This document shows positions 1 to 11,084 of a DNA stretch of 32,101 nucleotides, one piece after another. The stretch's first letter is position 1, and every line of letters starts with the position of its first letter. The notes below the pieces were generated by a model. It had not been told where the DNA came from. It was given only the letters and a program-made list of their open reading frames with translations, and did not search any database. Both the position numbers and the translations under genes were made by a program. The DNA is taken from positions 1 to 32,101 of the forward strand of contig CALEUQ010000076.1 of NCBI GenBank assembly GCA_937920495.1, in the 5' to 3' direction. The stretch is from an uncultured bacterium (GTDB lineage Bacteria > Spirochaetota > UBA4802 > UB4802).

Positions 1-2552
<2,552 letters not shown>

Positions 2553-2560
2553 ATATTATG

Positions 2561-2593
2561 AAAAGCCCCTCTTATAAAAAAGAGGGGCTTTTT
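2561..2593. terminator. Bidirectional terminator between 23S rRNA and the P83/100 gene
   Basis: A 13-bp perfect stem (AAAAGCCCCTCTT, loop of 6, AAGAGGGGCTTTT) begins about 8 bases after the rRNA end. It has a T run on the plus strand and a complementary run on the minus strand, so it can serve both converging transcripts. Its position leaves no room for a downstream 5S rRNA in the same transcript. Confidence 0.9.
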
Positions 2594-2599
2594 AATTGA

Positions 2600-4303
2600 T
2601 CATGGTTTTATGATATCAATACGTTTTAATGTTTCTTTTTCCAGTACCATAATGCTTTTATCTGCGCGGTTTATATAAATGTACTTATCCCAGAAACTAA
2701 TAAATGTGTTTTCACTTATCTCTTCTGATGATCGTGATACCATTTTTAGATTTGTATCAAAACGGCCCAGGTAAAATTTGCCATTTTCGATAACTATCGC
2801 ATAAATAAATTCTTCTTTAATAATAATAAAGCTACGCCAGAAAATATTATCAGAGCCATATATTTTAGGCTCAAGAGTATTTCTATCCAGTAATGTAAGT
2901 CTGTGCCCTATGGTATGATTTCCTTTGTGTGTAATAACAACTACACCCCCGGAAAATATATCATATCTGCTTCCACAAATATTTTTTTCTGGTGATTTAA
3001 ATAAAATTTTACGGGATGCAGGATCTATCATAACCATTTCATTGTTATAATGACCATCTTGAAGGTATTCCTTGATTTTTAAATAATACAGTTTATCAGC
3101 ATAGATATTTGGATCAATTTCTTTTGATCGCAATTTATCTTCCCGCTCATCCAGTTCTTTTTCCTTTTTTGACAGCTTTTTTATCATTTCTTTTTCTGCC
3201 AGTGATTCCTTTTTCATTTCATCAGCGGCTATGTCTTCTTTTTCTTTTTCCAGTGCTTTTTCTTTTTCTGCTAAAAGCTTTTCTTTTTCTGAAATTTTGT
3301 TTTTTTTATCAGTAATTTTTGATTCCTTTTGTGCTATCTCATCTTCTTGCTTTTTTATATTCTCTTTTTCTTTTTCAAGTTGTTCTTCCTTATCTTTTAG
3401 TTCTTTTTGTATTGACTTTTGTTTTTCAGTGTCGGGTTCTTTTGTTATTTCTTCTCTGGCTTTGATTATTTCTTTTTCAGCTTTTTGTACAATTGCTTTT
3501 TTATCTTCTAAAGATTTTTTTTCTTCTTCTAATTGTGCTTCTTCTTTTGACACCTGGCTTTTGCTTTTTTCAAGTTCAGCTTTTTCCTGTGTTAATATTG
3601 TCTCCTTTATTTCGGCCATTGATTTACGTGCATGTATGTTTTTATCATCTTTTTTTATCTCTTCCATTATTTTTTTATCTGAAATTACATCAAGAACAAC
3701 AGAATCAAGTTTACCTTTTTGTGGTTGCCCGGTAAGGGGGATAAGCATTTTTGTTGCTCCAGGCCATTCCCAATACCTGGTTGAGATGCCTGCGTTGCTT
3801 TTGGTTATATATTTCATTACAATACTTTTGTATTTTGATGAAAAGTAATCTATATCTCCTCTGTATATAGCGTTATAATAAGTTAAAAATAGCGCGATAG
3901 CTTTAGCGTGTTCTTGTTTGTATGCGTATTTTTCTTGTAAATAGGCTGAAAGTATTTTTCTAATTACGTCAATATGCCCAACTTTTGCTTTTTTATCTAT
4001 TGAAAAAATAGTGGCTGAAAATTTTTCAGGCTCATCTTCTGAAATTACATCTATCAATGAATATTTCATCCCAAAGCGAATAAATCCAGCATTGTTACTT
4101 CTGCGGGCAAGTGTTTTTCCAATATTTTCTATATCCTGTGGCGCGTCAGCTTGTTTGTATGGACCTTGATAATTTATAAAAATAACCGGTTTTGTTCGTA
4201 TCTCATCAATATCCACTTCAAGGGCATTACTATCTGATTGAATACATAAAGATAAAGTATAAAATAAAATAGCAATTATCGGTACTAAAATTATACGATA
4301 CAT
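2600..4303 (-). CDS. P83/100-family spirochaete protein with long coiled coil
   Basis: 567-residue exported protein resembling the Borrelia P83/100 antigen family, whose molecular role is not established. Residues 1-25 form a hydrophobic N-terminal segment, probably a signal peptide or membrane anchor. Residues about 28-215 form a globular domain with the VIFINYQGPY strand and an ENIGKTLARR helix typical of the family. Residues about 228-395 are a highly charged Lys/Glu coiled coil. Residues about 400-567 look beta-rich, with repeats of the form 'I-x-P-x-S-x-K-I-L' and 'N-x-L-E-P-K' suggesting a propeller-like domain. The gene stands alone between the terminator at 2561 and a 496-base gap. 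A weak promoter may lie at 4421-4447 (TTGACC, 15-base spacer, TATAAT, minus strand). The low-complexity coiled coil gives strong spurious ORFs on the other strand. Confidence 0.85.
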   Translation of the reverse strand: MYRIILVPIIAILFYTLSLCIQSDSNALEVDIDEIRTKPVIFINYQGPYKQADAPQDIENIGKTLARRSNNAGFIRFGMKYSLIDVISEDEPEKFSATIFSIDKKAKVGHIDVIRKILSAYLQEKYAYKQEHAKAIALFLTYYNAIYRGDIDYFSSKYKSIVMKYITKSNAGISTRYWEWPGATKMLIPLTGQPQKGKLDSVVLDVISDKKIMEEIKKDDKNIHARKSMAEIKETILTQEKAELEKSKSQVSKEEAQLEEEKKSLEDKKAIVQKAEKEIIKAREEITKEPDTEKQKSIQKELKDKEEQLEKEKENIKKQEDEIAQKESKITDKKNKISEKEKLLAEKEKALEKEKEDIAADEMKKESLAEKEMIKKLSKKEKELDEREDKLRSKEIDPNIYADKLYYLKIKEYLQDGHYNNEMVMIDPASRKILFKSPEKNICGSRYDIFSGGVVVITHKGNHTIGHRLTLLDRNTLEPKIYGSDNIFWRSFIIIKEEFIYAIVIENGKFYLGRFDTNLKMVSRSSEEISENTFISFWDKYIYINRADKSIMVLEKETLKRIDIIKP

Positions 4304-4799
4304 ACGATTTCCTTATATTGATGTTAGTTTATTTAATAGTATACATCTTGGCTGCTGGAAATATATAGTCCATCTAAACAAAAAAAATTTAGGAATAATT
4401 ACAATTCAACAGGTTTAAGTATTATACTATTACTCCTAAAAGGTCAATGTAAAAATTAATTTCTTAGTATGCAAACTAACATGTGTGTTATGCGTACTGT
4501 AAATAGTATTGTTTGATTGGTTTGCCAGATGATGAAGCAAAAGTTGATTTTAAAAAATCATTGTATGGCTTTTGCTAAAGCTCCTGAAGTACCCATACAA
4601 GTCAGCCACGGCATGAATTCCAGTAGTGTCATTCTGAGCTTGACTCAGAATCTACTCTTATCCGAGCTTTGAGTTGACACAATACTTGTGACATGAACAG
4701 ATGTTACTGTGCAGACCGCAGTGGAATGATGAATCCATACAGAAAGCCTGCAATGGGTAAATGGATGATTTTCATTTGTAAAAATACGGAAAGAGGGGT
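4304..4799. other. Intergenic region, 496 bases, no gene seen
   Basis: Holds the probable upstream region of the P83/100 gene, with a TTGACC/TATAAT pair on the minus strand (4442-4447 and 4421-4426) whose 15-base spacing is short. It also holds one isolated palindromic repeat at 4626-4680. An 11-base string CCGCAGTGGAA at 4716-4726 recurs in another intergenic region at 20164-20174. Reading frames across 4693-4799 are not convincing as genes. Confidence 0.6.
4626..4680. repeat. Isolated copy of the palindromic repeat clustered at 27172-27448
   Basis: The element is bounded by GTGTCA (4626-4631) and TGACAC (4675-4680). Its left half is ATTCTGAG, CTTGA, CTCAGAAT, an 8-bp hairpin that is the reverse complement of the AGATTCTGAGTCAAGCTCAG units at 27200-27448. 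The right half is degenerate. The layout (two hairpins inside outer inverted ends) matches the composite units in the cluster. Confidence 0.75.
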
Positions 4800-6167
4800 T
4801 TATTTTAATAAAGAAAATTTAATGGTAAATATACTGCCTTCATCCGGGACAGAGTGTATTAAGATTTCACCATTGTGGTCATTAATTATTTTTTTGCTGA
4901 TAGACAATCCTATGCCTAAACTCTGGCTATATTTTTTTGTTGTAAAAAACGGAGACCATATATGTTTTTGTATGTCCGGCTGGATTCCAATCCCATTATC
5001 TTCTATTGTTACAATCACATAATCATCTGAGCAATCTGTGGTGATAGTTATCTTCCCTGTGTAATCAGATTGAACTTTCTTTGCCTTTTCAATAATTGCA
5101 TCGCGTGCATTGGTAATAAGGTTTAAGAGAATTTGTTCAATGCTTATTGAATTGCCATAAATTTTTGGAATTGAATCATTGAGCAAAAGCATTATATCAA
5201 TATTATGTTTTTGCAATTGATTATGGGTTAGTGTAACCGCATTCATTATAATTGAATTAATATCTATCAGCTTGAAAATGTGGTTATTAGTGGTAAAACT
5301 ACGTATGTGGTCAATAATATAGGTTGCTTTGTCAACCATGGTGCAAATCTTCTGCAGTTCAGATAAAGCTTCTAAATAATTAAAATCATCAAGATTTATA
5401 TCATCCATCATGTTCTGGGCAATACTTTTTATTCCAGTGAGCGGTTGGGCTATCTCATGGGCTATACTTGCAGTAATTTCTGCCATGGTTGAATATTTTG
5501 AAAGTAGCTGGATATCGTTGTCCTTTTTGTTGAGCATTGCAATGTACTGGTCATTTCTTTGCTTTAAAAGCCTGTTTAACTTTGTGAGGTTGGCATTCAT
5601 ACGTGCAAGCGTTCGCATTTTTGCTAAAGCAGTAAGGGAACGTTTTAAAGTATCATATATCATGATAGTTAAAAAAATTATTATGAATCCGTTAAGTGTA
5701 ATAATAAGAACGTGCAAATTCTGCACATACGATATAAAACATAAAATAATCGATTCAATTAGCAGCATACACTGAAATAGTTTTGTACCATATTTAAATG
5801 AAATTGTTTTATGTATCGTAATAGCAGAATATAGATGAAAGAATGCCAGGATTAAAGATGTAATGTAAAAAGGTAAAAACAAAGAAAGAATCATGGTCAA
5901 CTGAGTTATTGCATATATGTAGATATCACGAGTGTGTAATGGTTTGACAATAGCGTGAATAAACAACGCACACACAAAGGGATATACTGTTATGAATGAA
6001 ACAATGAGTGCATCGGATGAATTAACAAGAACTATGGCACCTGATATTGTTGACCATACTATAATAGGAACCGAGTAGCGCCCTTCTTTGTAGCTCATGT
6101 TAGCAAGCGCCACACACAGGAAAAGAAAGGATAGTAGTGTTAATGAGAATATAATTGTTTCAGCCAT
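4800..6167 (-). CDS. Membrane sensor histidine kinase (orphan)
   Basis: 455-residue two-component sensor kinase. Residues 1-175 contain about six hydrophobic segments and no recognisable sensor domain. A short coiled linker (about 175-225) leads to a HisKA domain with STMAEITASIAHEIAQPLTG, phospho-acceptor His237. The HATPase domain has N-box EQILLNLITNARDAI, G1 IEDNGIGI, F-box SPFFTTK and G2 GIGLSISKK, so it should be catalytically competent. No response regulator is adjacent: the upstream neighbour is the divergent ychF and the downstream one is the distant P83/100 gene. The stimulus is unknown. The ATG at 6167 is the only sensible start before the first membrane helix. Confidence 0.88.
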   Translation of the reverse strand: MAETIIFSLTLLSFLFLCVALANMSYKEGRYSVPIIVWSTISGAIVLVNSSDALIVSFITVYPFVCALFIHAIVKPLHTRDIYIYAITQLTMILSLFLPFYITSLILAFFHLYSAITIHKTISFKYGTKLFQCMLLIESIILCFISYVQNLHVLIITLNGFIIIFLTIMIYDTLKRSLTALAKMRTLARMNANLTKLNRLLKQRNDQYIAMLNKKDNDIQLLSKYSTMAEITASIAHEIAQPLTGIKSIAQNMMDDINLDDFNYLEALSELQKICTMVDKATYIIDHIRSFTTNNHIFKLIDINSIIMNAVTLTHNQLQKHNIDIMLLLNDSIPKIYGNSISIEQILLNLITNARDAIIEKAKKVQSDYTGKITITTDCSDDYVIVTIEDNGIGIQPDIQKHIWSPFFTTKKYSQSLGIGLSISKKIINDHNGEILIHSVPDEGSIFTIKFSLLK

Positions 6168-6250
6168 AATACTGTTTGATTTTTTTTAAATATCCTGTAT
6201 CATTGCCATACGATATTGAGCTTTACATACATCACGGTATTCAATTGTTG

Positions 6251-6264
6251 ATATGTCAACATAT
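6251..6264. promoter_or_regulatory. 14-bp palindrome in the divergent kinase/ychF promoter region
   Basis: ATATGT-CA-ACATAT is a perfect 6-bp inverted repeat with a 2-base centre. It lies between the divergently transcribed histidine kinase and ychF, 34 bases before the ychF start. A TTGACA hexamer overlaps it on the minus strand. This could be an operator, but chance occurrence in AT-rich DNA is possible. Confidence 0.3.
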
Positions 6265-6297
6265 TTCAGATAATTTTTGTTTTTAAAGGTGATAGCC

Positions 6298-7383
6298 ATG
6301 GGATTTACCTGCGGGATTATAGGTTTGCCAAATGTTGGGAAGTCAACTATATTCAATGCATTAACCGGAGCACATGCTCTTATGGAAAATTATCCGTTTT
6401 GTACAATAGAGCCTAATAAAGGTATAGTGCCTGTTCCTGACGAGCGATTGCACACTATTGCACATATATTGGAAAAGCGTGATCCCATCCCAACACGGAT
6501 TGAGTTTGTTGATGTAGCGGGGCTGGTCAAAGGTGCTTCAAAAGGTGAGGGGCTTGGCAATATGTTTTTAAGCCACATACGGGCAGTTGATGCGATAGTG
6601 CATGTAGTAAGGTGTTTTACTGATAGCGATGTAGTGCATGTTGAAGGGGAAATAAAGCCGCTTCGTGATATTGAAATTATTAATACGGAACTTTTGCTAT
6701 CAGATATGGAGGTATTACTGCGAGCAAAAGAGAAGATTGAAAAAAAGGCCAAATCGGGAGATAAAGAAAACGCCCACAGGCTTGAGATCATTAACAGGCT
6801 GTTTGAACATATCAATAAAGGAAGCATGCTATACAAAATAAAAATGGATTCCGAAGAGCTATTGGTGTGCAATGAATATGGGCTTATCACCGCAAAACCA
6901 ATGATTATCTGTGCTAATGTGGATGAGCAGGCAGGTGCAAATGATGCATACACTGCATTACAGGAATATGCACACTCACATGGGCTGGGCATAGTTGCTA
7001 TCAGCGCAAAGATAGAAGAAGAAATTGGACAGTTGACTAAAGATGAGCAGCAGGAATATAGGCAGGTGCTGGGTGTAGATTCATCAGCCCTGGAACGACT
7101 TATCACAACAGCATACGCAATGCTTGACCTTATCACCTATTATACTATCACAACACAATTGCAGGCATGGACTATTAAGCGGGGTACAACTGCACAAAAA
7201 GCCAGCGGCATTATTCACAGTGAATTTGAAAAAGGCTTTATACGTGCGGAGGTGTTTCATTATGAAGAACTTATTAAGTATAAATCGTTGCATGCCATAA
7301 AAGAGCATGGGTTGCTGCGAAGCGAAGGTAAAGACTACATAGTTAAAGATGGTGATATCATCCATTTTTTGTTCAGTGTATAA
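6298..7383 (+). CDS. ychF: YchF/Ola1-family P-loop ATPase
   Basis: 361-residue Obg-superfamily NTPase that associates with ribosomes in other organisms and binds ATP rather than GTP. Visible motifs: P-loop GLPNVGKST, switch II DVAGLVKGAS, and NVDE in place of the GTPase NKxD motif, the known hallmark of ATP preference in this family. The C-terminal TGS domain is present (RAEVFHYEELIKYKS, then KDYIVKDGDIIHFLFSV). An in-frame TTG at 6277 would add seven residues, but the ATG at 6298 is preceded by AAAGGTG (6286-6292) and gives the normal family length, so it was chosen. A J-domain gene follows 83 bases later on the same strand. Confidence 0.96.
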   Translation: MGFTCGIIGLPNVGKSTIFNALTGAHALMENYPFCTIEPNKGIVPVPDERLHTIAHILEKRDPIPTRIEFVDVAGLVKGASKGEGLGNMFLSHIRAVDAIVHVVRCFTDSDVVHVEGEIKPLRDIEIINTELLLSDMEVLLRAKEKIEKKAKSGDKENAHRLEIINRLFEHINKGSMLYKIKMDSEELLVCNEYGLITAKPMIICANVDEQAGANDAYTALQEYAHSHGLGIVAISAKIEEEIGQLTKDEQQEYRQVLGVDSSALERLITTAYAMLDLITYYTITTQLQAWTIKRGTTAQKASGIIHSEFEKGFIRAEVFHYEELIKYKSLHAIKEHGLLRSEGKDYIVKDGDIIHFLFSV

Positions 7384-7466
7384 TGCTGGTACAAGTAAGA
7401 GTATACTTTCACTTCCTCCTATGGCAGGATTACATTTATTTACATAAATTTGCGTTCAGGATAACA

Positions 7467-7919
7467 ATGGATTTATTTACACAATACATAACAGTCTTTG
7501 GTCTGAAGCCCCAATTTACCCTTGATGAGCTTTCAAATGCATATCGAACGTTAGCAATGTTGTATCATCCTGATATCAGCAGTGATGCGGATGCATTGCA
7601 AAAAATGCAACTTATTAATACTGCGTATGATTATCTCAAACAGTATGCTGTTTCTTCAAACAAAGAGAGTGAAGCCGTAAGTGGTACTGCACAGGATAGC
7701 GTCTATACTATGTATAAAAAAGCCTTTAGCATTTTGCAACAAGCGTTTTATAAGTATTATACTGATGGAACAGGATTTACAGGTAACAAAAACTATCTAG
7801 AAAATCAGCTAAAAGAAGCAAAATCGCTGTTTTCAAAAATTATTAAAGAATATCCGTATAATGAATGGGTTGATGACGCTATCGATAAGATAAACAGCAT
7901 AAATAAGTGGCTAAAGTGA
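7467..7919 (+). CDS. Small J-domain (DnaJ-like) protein
   Basis: 150-residue protein with an N-terminal J domain (residues about 1-60). The Hsp70-stimulating HPD triad is intact in LAMLYHPDIS. The Gly/Phe and zinc-finger regions of true DnaJ are absent. The C-terminal part (about 95-150), EAKSLFSKIIKEYPYNEWVDDA, resembles a TPR-type helical repeat and could hold a client or partner. The frame extends upstream to 7383, but that stretch encodes an atypical aromatic-rich leader; the ATG at 7467 starts directly at the J domain and has CAGGA upstream. It probably acts as a specialised DnaK co-chaperone; the client is unknown. A second J-domain protein with a similar architecture lies at 9908-10726. 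Confidence 0.85.
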   Translation: MDLFTQYITVFGLKPQFTLDELSNAYRTLAMLYHPDISSDADALQKMQLINTAYDYLKQYAVSSNKESEAVSGTAQDSVYTMYKKAFSILQQAFYKYYTDGTGFTGNKNYLENQLKEAKSLFSKIIKEYPYNEWVDDAIDKINSINKWLK

Positions 7920-7989
7920 GCGCTCTATTTTGCTTGCAGCAAATTTTGCCGATATAACCACCAATAAAACAACTACGTATATGCAATTG

Positions 7990-8490
7990 CTATAGTGTTT
8001 TGATGATAAAATGTTCTAATGGATGGCGTGTGGAAGTGCCTTTCTCGTTGGGATACCCCAATGCTATTACTGCCATCAGTTCATAGTCACTGGAAAGAGC
8101 ACACAATGCATTTACCTTTTGCTTTTTGTTGAGTATTTCACCCAGCCATACTGCTCCCAGACCCCTGTCATGCGCAGCCAGCAGCATATTCTGTATGCAT
8201 GCGCCAATCCCCAGTATATCCTTATCGCGGTTATAGCCTGATGGTATATGATAAAAGACGCATATACATACCTGTGATTCTTGAACAATGCGTGAGTATG
8301 ATGTGCACTGTGCAAGCTCTTCTTTTGCATCCTTTGATTTGATAATAACAAAGCGCCATGGCTGATTGTTAAGGCCGGATGGTGCCCATATCCCTGCTTC
8401 TATAATCTGGGCAATCACGTCATCTGCCACCGGTTGTGGTGTATAATGGCGTATTGAGCGTCTTGTCTTTATGGCTATGATTACTTCCAT
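7990..8490 (-). CDS. Nitroreductase-family FMN oxidoreductase
   Basis: 166-residue nitroreductase-like flavoprotein. The FMN-binding start IKTRRSIRHYTPQPV, the AGIWAPSGLNNQPWRF block and the GIGACIQNMLLAAHDRGLGAVWLG helix are all present, followed by a C-terminal ALGYPNEKG. Members use NAD(P)H to reduce nitro compounds, quinones or related substrates; the substrate here cannot be told. The frame opens at 8529, but that start would overlap the upstream gene and add a non-family leader. The ATG at 8490 lies 4 bases after the stop of the 8495-9184 gene, indicating translational coupling. Confidence 0.9.
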   Translation of the reverse strand: MEVIIAIKTRRSIRHYTPQPVADDVIAQIIEAGIWAPSGLNNQPWRFVIIKSKDAKEELAQCTSYSRIVQESQVCICVFYHIPSGYNRDKDILGIGACIQNMLLAAHDRGLGAVWLGEILNKKQKVNALCALSSDYELMAVIALGYPNEKGTSTRHPLEHFIIKTL

Positions 8491-8494
8491 AAAA

Positions 8495-9184
8495 CTACTT
8501 CTGGTAAGAGGCAAGCAGTGCGTCAACACTATTTTGCTTTTTTTTAACGCGTGTTATGTGGTCATTAATAATTTTTTCAAAATCAACTTCGCCACGGATT
8601 ATCTTTACACGCTCTGTTTCTATGAATCCTAGATTGGTTGTAATTTTTACGGTACTTGCACTATCTGCATATTTTTTGGCTTCATACCAGTAAGGCAGGG
8701 CTTCCTTATACATCTGTTCTGCAATTTTCAGGCTTTCCTGAATATCCTTTGCATAATCTGCATCGTAAAAGTATATGTGCTGTTTGTCATAACGTGTAGC
8801 AATTTTGAGATAGTTACGGAGTATCAGCATGTTGATGTGCATAAACATTAAATTGCGGTATTTATAGTATTCATCTTCAGTTTGAATTTTCACCAGAGCC
8901 CGGGATGGATGGCGAAATTTACAGGTAAGTGCTATTTTTAATCGTTCTATATTTTTTCTTAGTGAGTTTTCATCATAGTATAGTTTCATGCCATACAGTT
9001 CGTAAAAATCTTCCACATAATGAGGTACAACCTTGTAATGCATGCGCACCTTGGGGATATAATCTGAAAAAGGAACAAACTCATCTTTCTCTTTCTGGAA
9101 ATATTGATACTGATAATCTTCTGCGCCTGTTTGAACCGCTACTAACATCAGCAACAGTGTTAATATACATGTGTGTATCTTCAT
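8495..9184 (-). CDS. Secreted or periplasmic helical protein of unknown function
   Basis: 229 residues. The N-terminus MKIHTCILTLLLMLVAVQTGAE is a clear signal peptide with a likely cleavage after the Ala at about residue 21; there is no lipobox cysteine at the cleavage site. The mature part is predominantly helical, rich in Tyr, Lys and Glu, with TPR-like stretches such as DIQESLKIAEQMYKEALPYW. I do not recognise a family. It is the first gene of a two-gene unit with the nitroreductase, which starts 4 bases after its stop. The 111 bases upstream contain two copies of the recurring GATAGTTAC-type motif (9231-9242 and 9278-9286). Confidence 0.75.
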   Translation of the reverse strand: MKIHTCILTLLLMLVAVQTGAEDYQYQYFQKEKDEFVPFSDYIPKVRMHYKVVPHYVEDFYELYGMKLYYDENSLRKNIERLKIALTCKFRHPSRALVKIQTEDEYYKYRNLMFMHINMLILRNYLKIATRYDKQHIYFYDADYAKDIQESLKIAEQMYKEALPYWYEAKKYADSASTVKITTNLGFIETERVKIIRGEVDFEKIINDHITRVKKKQNSVDALLASYQK

Positions 9185-9295
9185 GATGGTAGCATGTGTA
9201 GTGTAATCATCAAATTAAAGATTTTTATCAGGAACTATCGCCCAAAAAAACCTATACCATATATATCGGAAATAACTGATAGTTACGTGAACAGT

Positions 9296-9853
9296 TTATT
9301 GCAGGTGTGAACACAGTATCCTGATGCCTATAATTATGAGTATGCATCCGCCAAGAAGTTCAGCGCGTGTGCCAATTACGCTACTTGCTTTACGGCCCAA
9401 AAAAATTCCTAATGATGAAAATATTGCACAGGTTATGCCAATAATGATGCTTGGCATAATTATAGGTTTATGCAGAAGACCAAAACTCAAGCCCACAGCC
9501 AAAGCATCAACACTTGTGGCAAGTGCTAAAAGAATTAAGGTAAAGCCTTTTGAGGGGTCACCTTTGAATGAAGCTTCTTCTTTATTGAATGAAGCAATTA
9601 TCATGCGTATGCCTATAAATGAAAGCAGTCCAAATGCAATCCAGTGATCAAAATTCTTTATGATGGGTTCTATGGCAACTCCGCCAAAGTAGCCAATGAT
9701 GGGCATTGCAAACTGAAATAAACCAAAATGGAACGCAATTCTGAAATAGAATTTGTGGTACGGTTTGTAGATATATAAACCTGAAGCAATAGAAACTGAA
9801 AATGCATCCATTGCAAGTGCCACTGCAATTCCCAATGTAGATAGAATGTCCAT
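9296..9853 (-). CDS. mntP: MntP-type manganese efflux pump
   Basis: 185-residue membrane protein of the MntP (formerly DUF204) family, which exports Mn2+. Six hydrophobic helices form two inverted repeats, each carrying an acidic motif: MDAFSVSIASG in helix 1 and SVDALAVGLSFG in helix 4. The length matches the family. Homologues are often controlled by the yybP-ykoY manganese riboswitch, but only 54 bases separate this gene from the upstream J-domain gene and no riboswitch is visible there. It is probably co-transcribed with that gene. Confidence 0.93.
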   Translation of the reverse strand: MDILSTLGIAVALAMDAFSVSIASGLYIYKPYHKFYFRIAFHFGLFQFAMPIIGYFGGVAIEPIIKNFDHWIAFGLLSFIGIRMIIASFNKEEASFKGDPSKGFTLILLALATSVDALAVGLSFGLLHKPIIMPSIIIGITCAIFSSLGIFLGRKASSVIGTRAELLGGCILIIIGIRILCSHLQ

Positions 9854-9907
9854 ACTATACCCTTTCTTACGTTATATGCTCTCACATCCAGCGGATGCAT
9901 GCTATTG

Positions 9908-10726
9908 TTACTCAAAAAATAATTTTAGATATTTTTCAATGCTTTGCGCATGTTCAAGTTTTATGTGTGATTCAACTACCCATGACGATTGTGGAAAGCG
10001 GGCTAATGTTAACTGCAAAAGCTGTATTGCTTTAACTAGATCGGTTATTGCCTGTTCTTTTTTAAAGAAACCCCTGTTGTGTCGTTCATAAAATATCTCC
10101 TTCTGGGAACGCAAAAGGTAATCGTCGCCCTGCCTGTAAATTCTGAACGCCTCAACATCCAGTATGTTGGCGTATGAATCAATAATATTGAGACATTCTG
10201 ATGATTTGTAAAATGTGAAAAGCAATTCTTTGAAAATATTGAAATGTTCTAAAAATTCGCTGTCATTTGTGTACTCACACAGATTATCTATTCCATGGTA
10301 ACTGCGTCTGAGCTGTCCAACAATTTTTTTGAATATATCAGCATTAGCGGGCATGTCCCTTCGGGCTAAATTGTAAAGATTATACTGGAAATATTGATAT
10401 AGTGCATCTTTTGCTTTTTCACGGTATTGAATAAAATACTGTGTTAAAAGGTCTTCACGCAGTATATCTTCCTTTTTGAATTTTGGTTCTTTTTTTTGGG
10501 ATGTAACTTTTTCTGCAACTGTTGATTTGTCTTTAAAACGATGGGCCATTATAGTATTGTATGCAACGTTTATAGTGGCCATTGCCTTGTTGGCCCATTC
10601 AATCCTGTGGGGATTTTTGTCGGGGTGGTATAGTAGTGCAAGTTTTTTGAATGCCTTTGCTATTTCAGCATCACTTGCATTTTTTGAAACTTGCAATAAT
10701 GAGTATGATTCTTCTAATGTTAACAT
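9908..10726 (-). CDS. J-domain protein with C-terminal helical repeat region
   Basis: 272-residue protein. Residues about 3-65 form a J domain (LEESYSLLQVSKNASDAEI, then LALLYHPDKNP) with the HPD triad intact. The remaining 200 residues are helical without Gly/Phe or Cys motifs. Near the end, DLVKAIQLLQLTLARFPQSSW resembles a TPR repeat like that in the J protein at 7467-7919. It is expected to recruit DnaK to a specific client, which is unknown. Upstream is a 358-base gap; downstream is mntP on the same strand. Confidence 0.85.
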   Translation of the reverse strand: MLTLEESYSLLQVSKNASDAEIAKAFKKLALLYHPDKNPHRIEWANKAMATINVAYNTIMAHRFKDKSTVAEKVTSQKKEPKFKKEDILREDLLTQYFIQYREKAKDALYQYFQYNLYNLARRDMPANADIFKKIVGQLRRSYHGIDNLCEYTNDSEFLEHFNIFKELLFTFYKSSECLNIIDSYANILDVEAFRIYRQGDDYLLRSQKEIFYERHNRGFFKKEQAITDLVKAIQLLQLTLARFPQSSWVVESHIKLEHAQSIEKYLKLFFE

Positions 10727-11084
10727 AATGAATTATGTATTATTTTTAAAAAGTGGTATAAGTATAAAACTTTATGCTGTAATGCAATATGTTTTTTTAT
10801 AAATCAATTACTTTGCGGGTAATATTTAAAAAAATGTATGGTGGATGTTTTTCACAAAATTTTTTAATTTTTTATGCGATAGTTAATGGTGAAAATATGC
10901 TTGCAAAAATATCTATTTAAATACAATCAATGATACACATGTTCGCATTTCCTTTTGGTATTCTTGCTTTTATGTGTATTTTCTGTAACTATCGGACATG
11001 ACAGGGTAAGCGAAGAACGAATTAAAAAGTAATTGACGATAACTATACATTCGTATATATTAACTATTAAGGCAATGTAGTGTC
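10727..11084. other. Divergent intergenic region between J-domain gene and lexA
   Basis: AT-rich, 358 bases, no credible ORF or RNA gene. The right end holds the lexA promoter (11033-11061). Two copies of the recurring motif occur: GCGATAGTTAA at 10876-10886 and GTAACTATCG at 10985-10994. Nothing else was identified. Confidence 0.6.
11033..11061 (+). promoter_or_regulatory. Sigma-70-type lexA promoter with embedded palindrome
   Basis: TTGACG (11033-11038), a 17-base spacer and TATATT (11056-11061) make a near-consensus promoter 24 bases before the lexA ATG. The inverted repeat TATAC-ATTC-GTATA (11044-11057) lies in the spacer and overlaps the -10 box. That is a typical place for a repressor site, and LexA commonly represses its own gene. 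The palindrome matches neither the E. coli nor the Bacillus SOS box, so assignment as the LexA operator is inference. Confidence 0.65.

Noticed and set aside
3109..3848. Long plus-strand frames rich in Phe, Ser and Leu
   Set aside because: They are the antisense of the Lys/Glu coiled coil of the P83/100 gene.
4693..5022. Plus-strand ORF overlapping the kinase gene end
   Set aside because: More than half of it is antisense to the HATPase domain, and the rest has no ribosome-binding site.
7920..7989. Small hairpin TTTGC-TTGCA-GCAAA as terminator of the J-domain gene
   Set aside because: A 5-bp AT-rich stem with a short T run is too weak to call.
9854..9907. yybP-ykoY manganese riboswitch before mntP
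   Set aside because: Only 54 bases are available and none of the conserved riboswitch core is visible.
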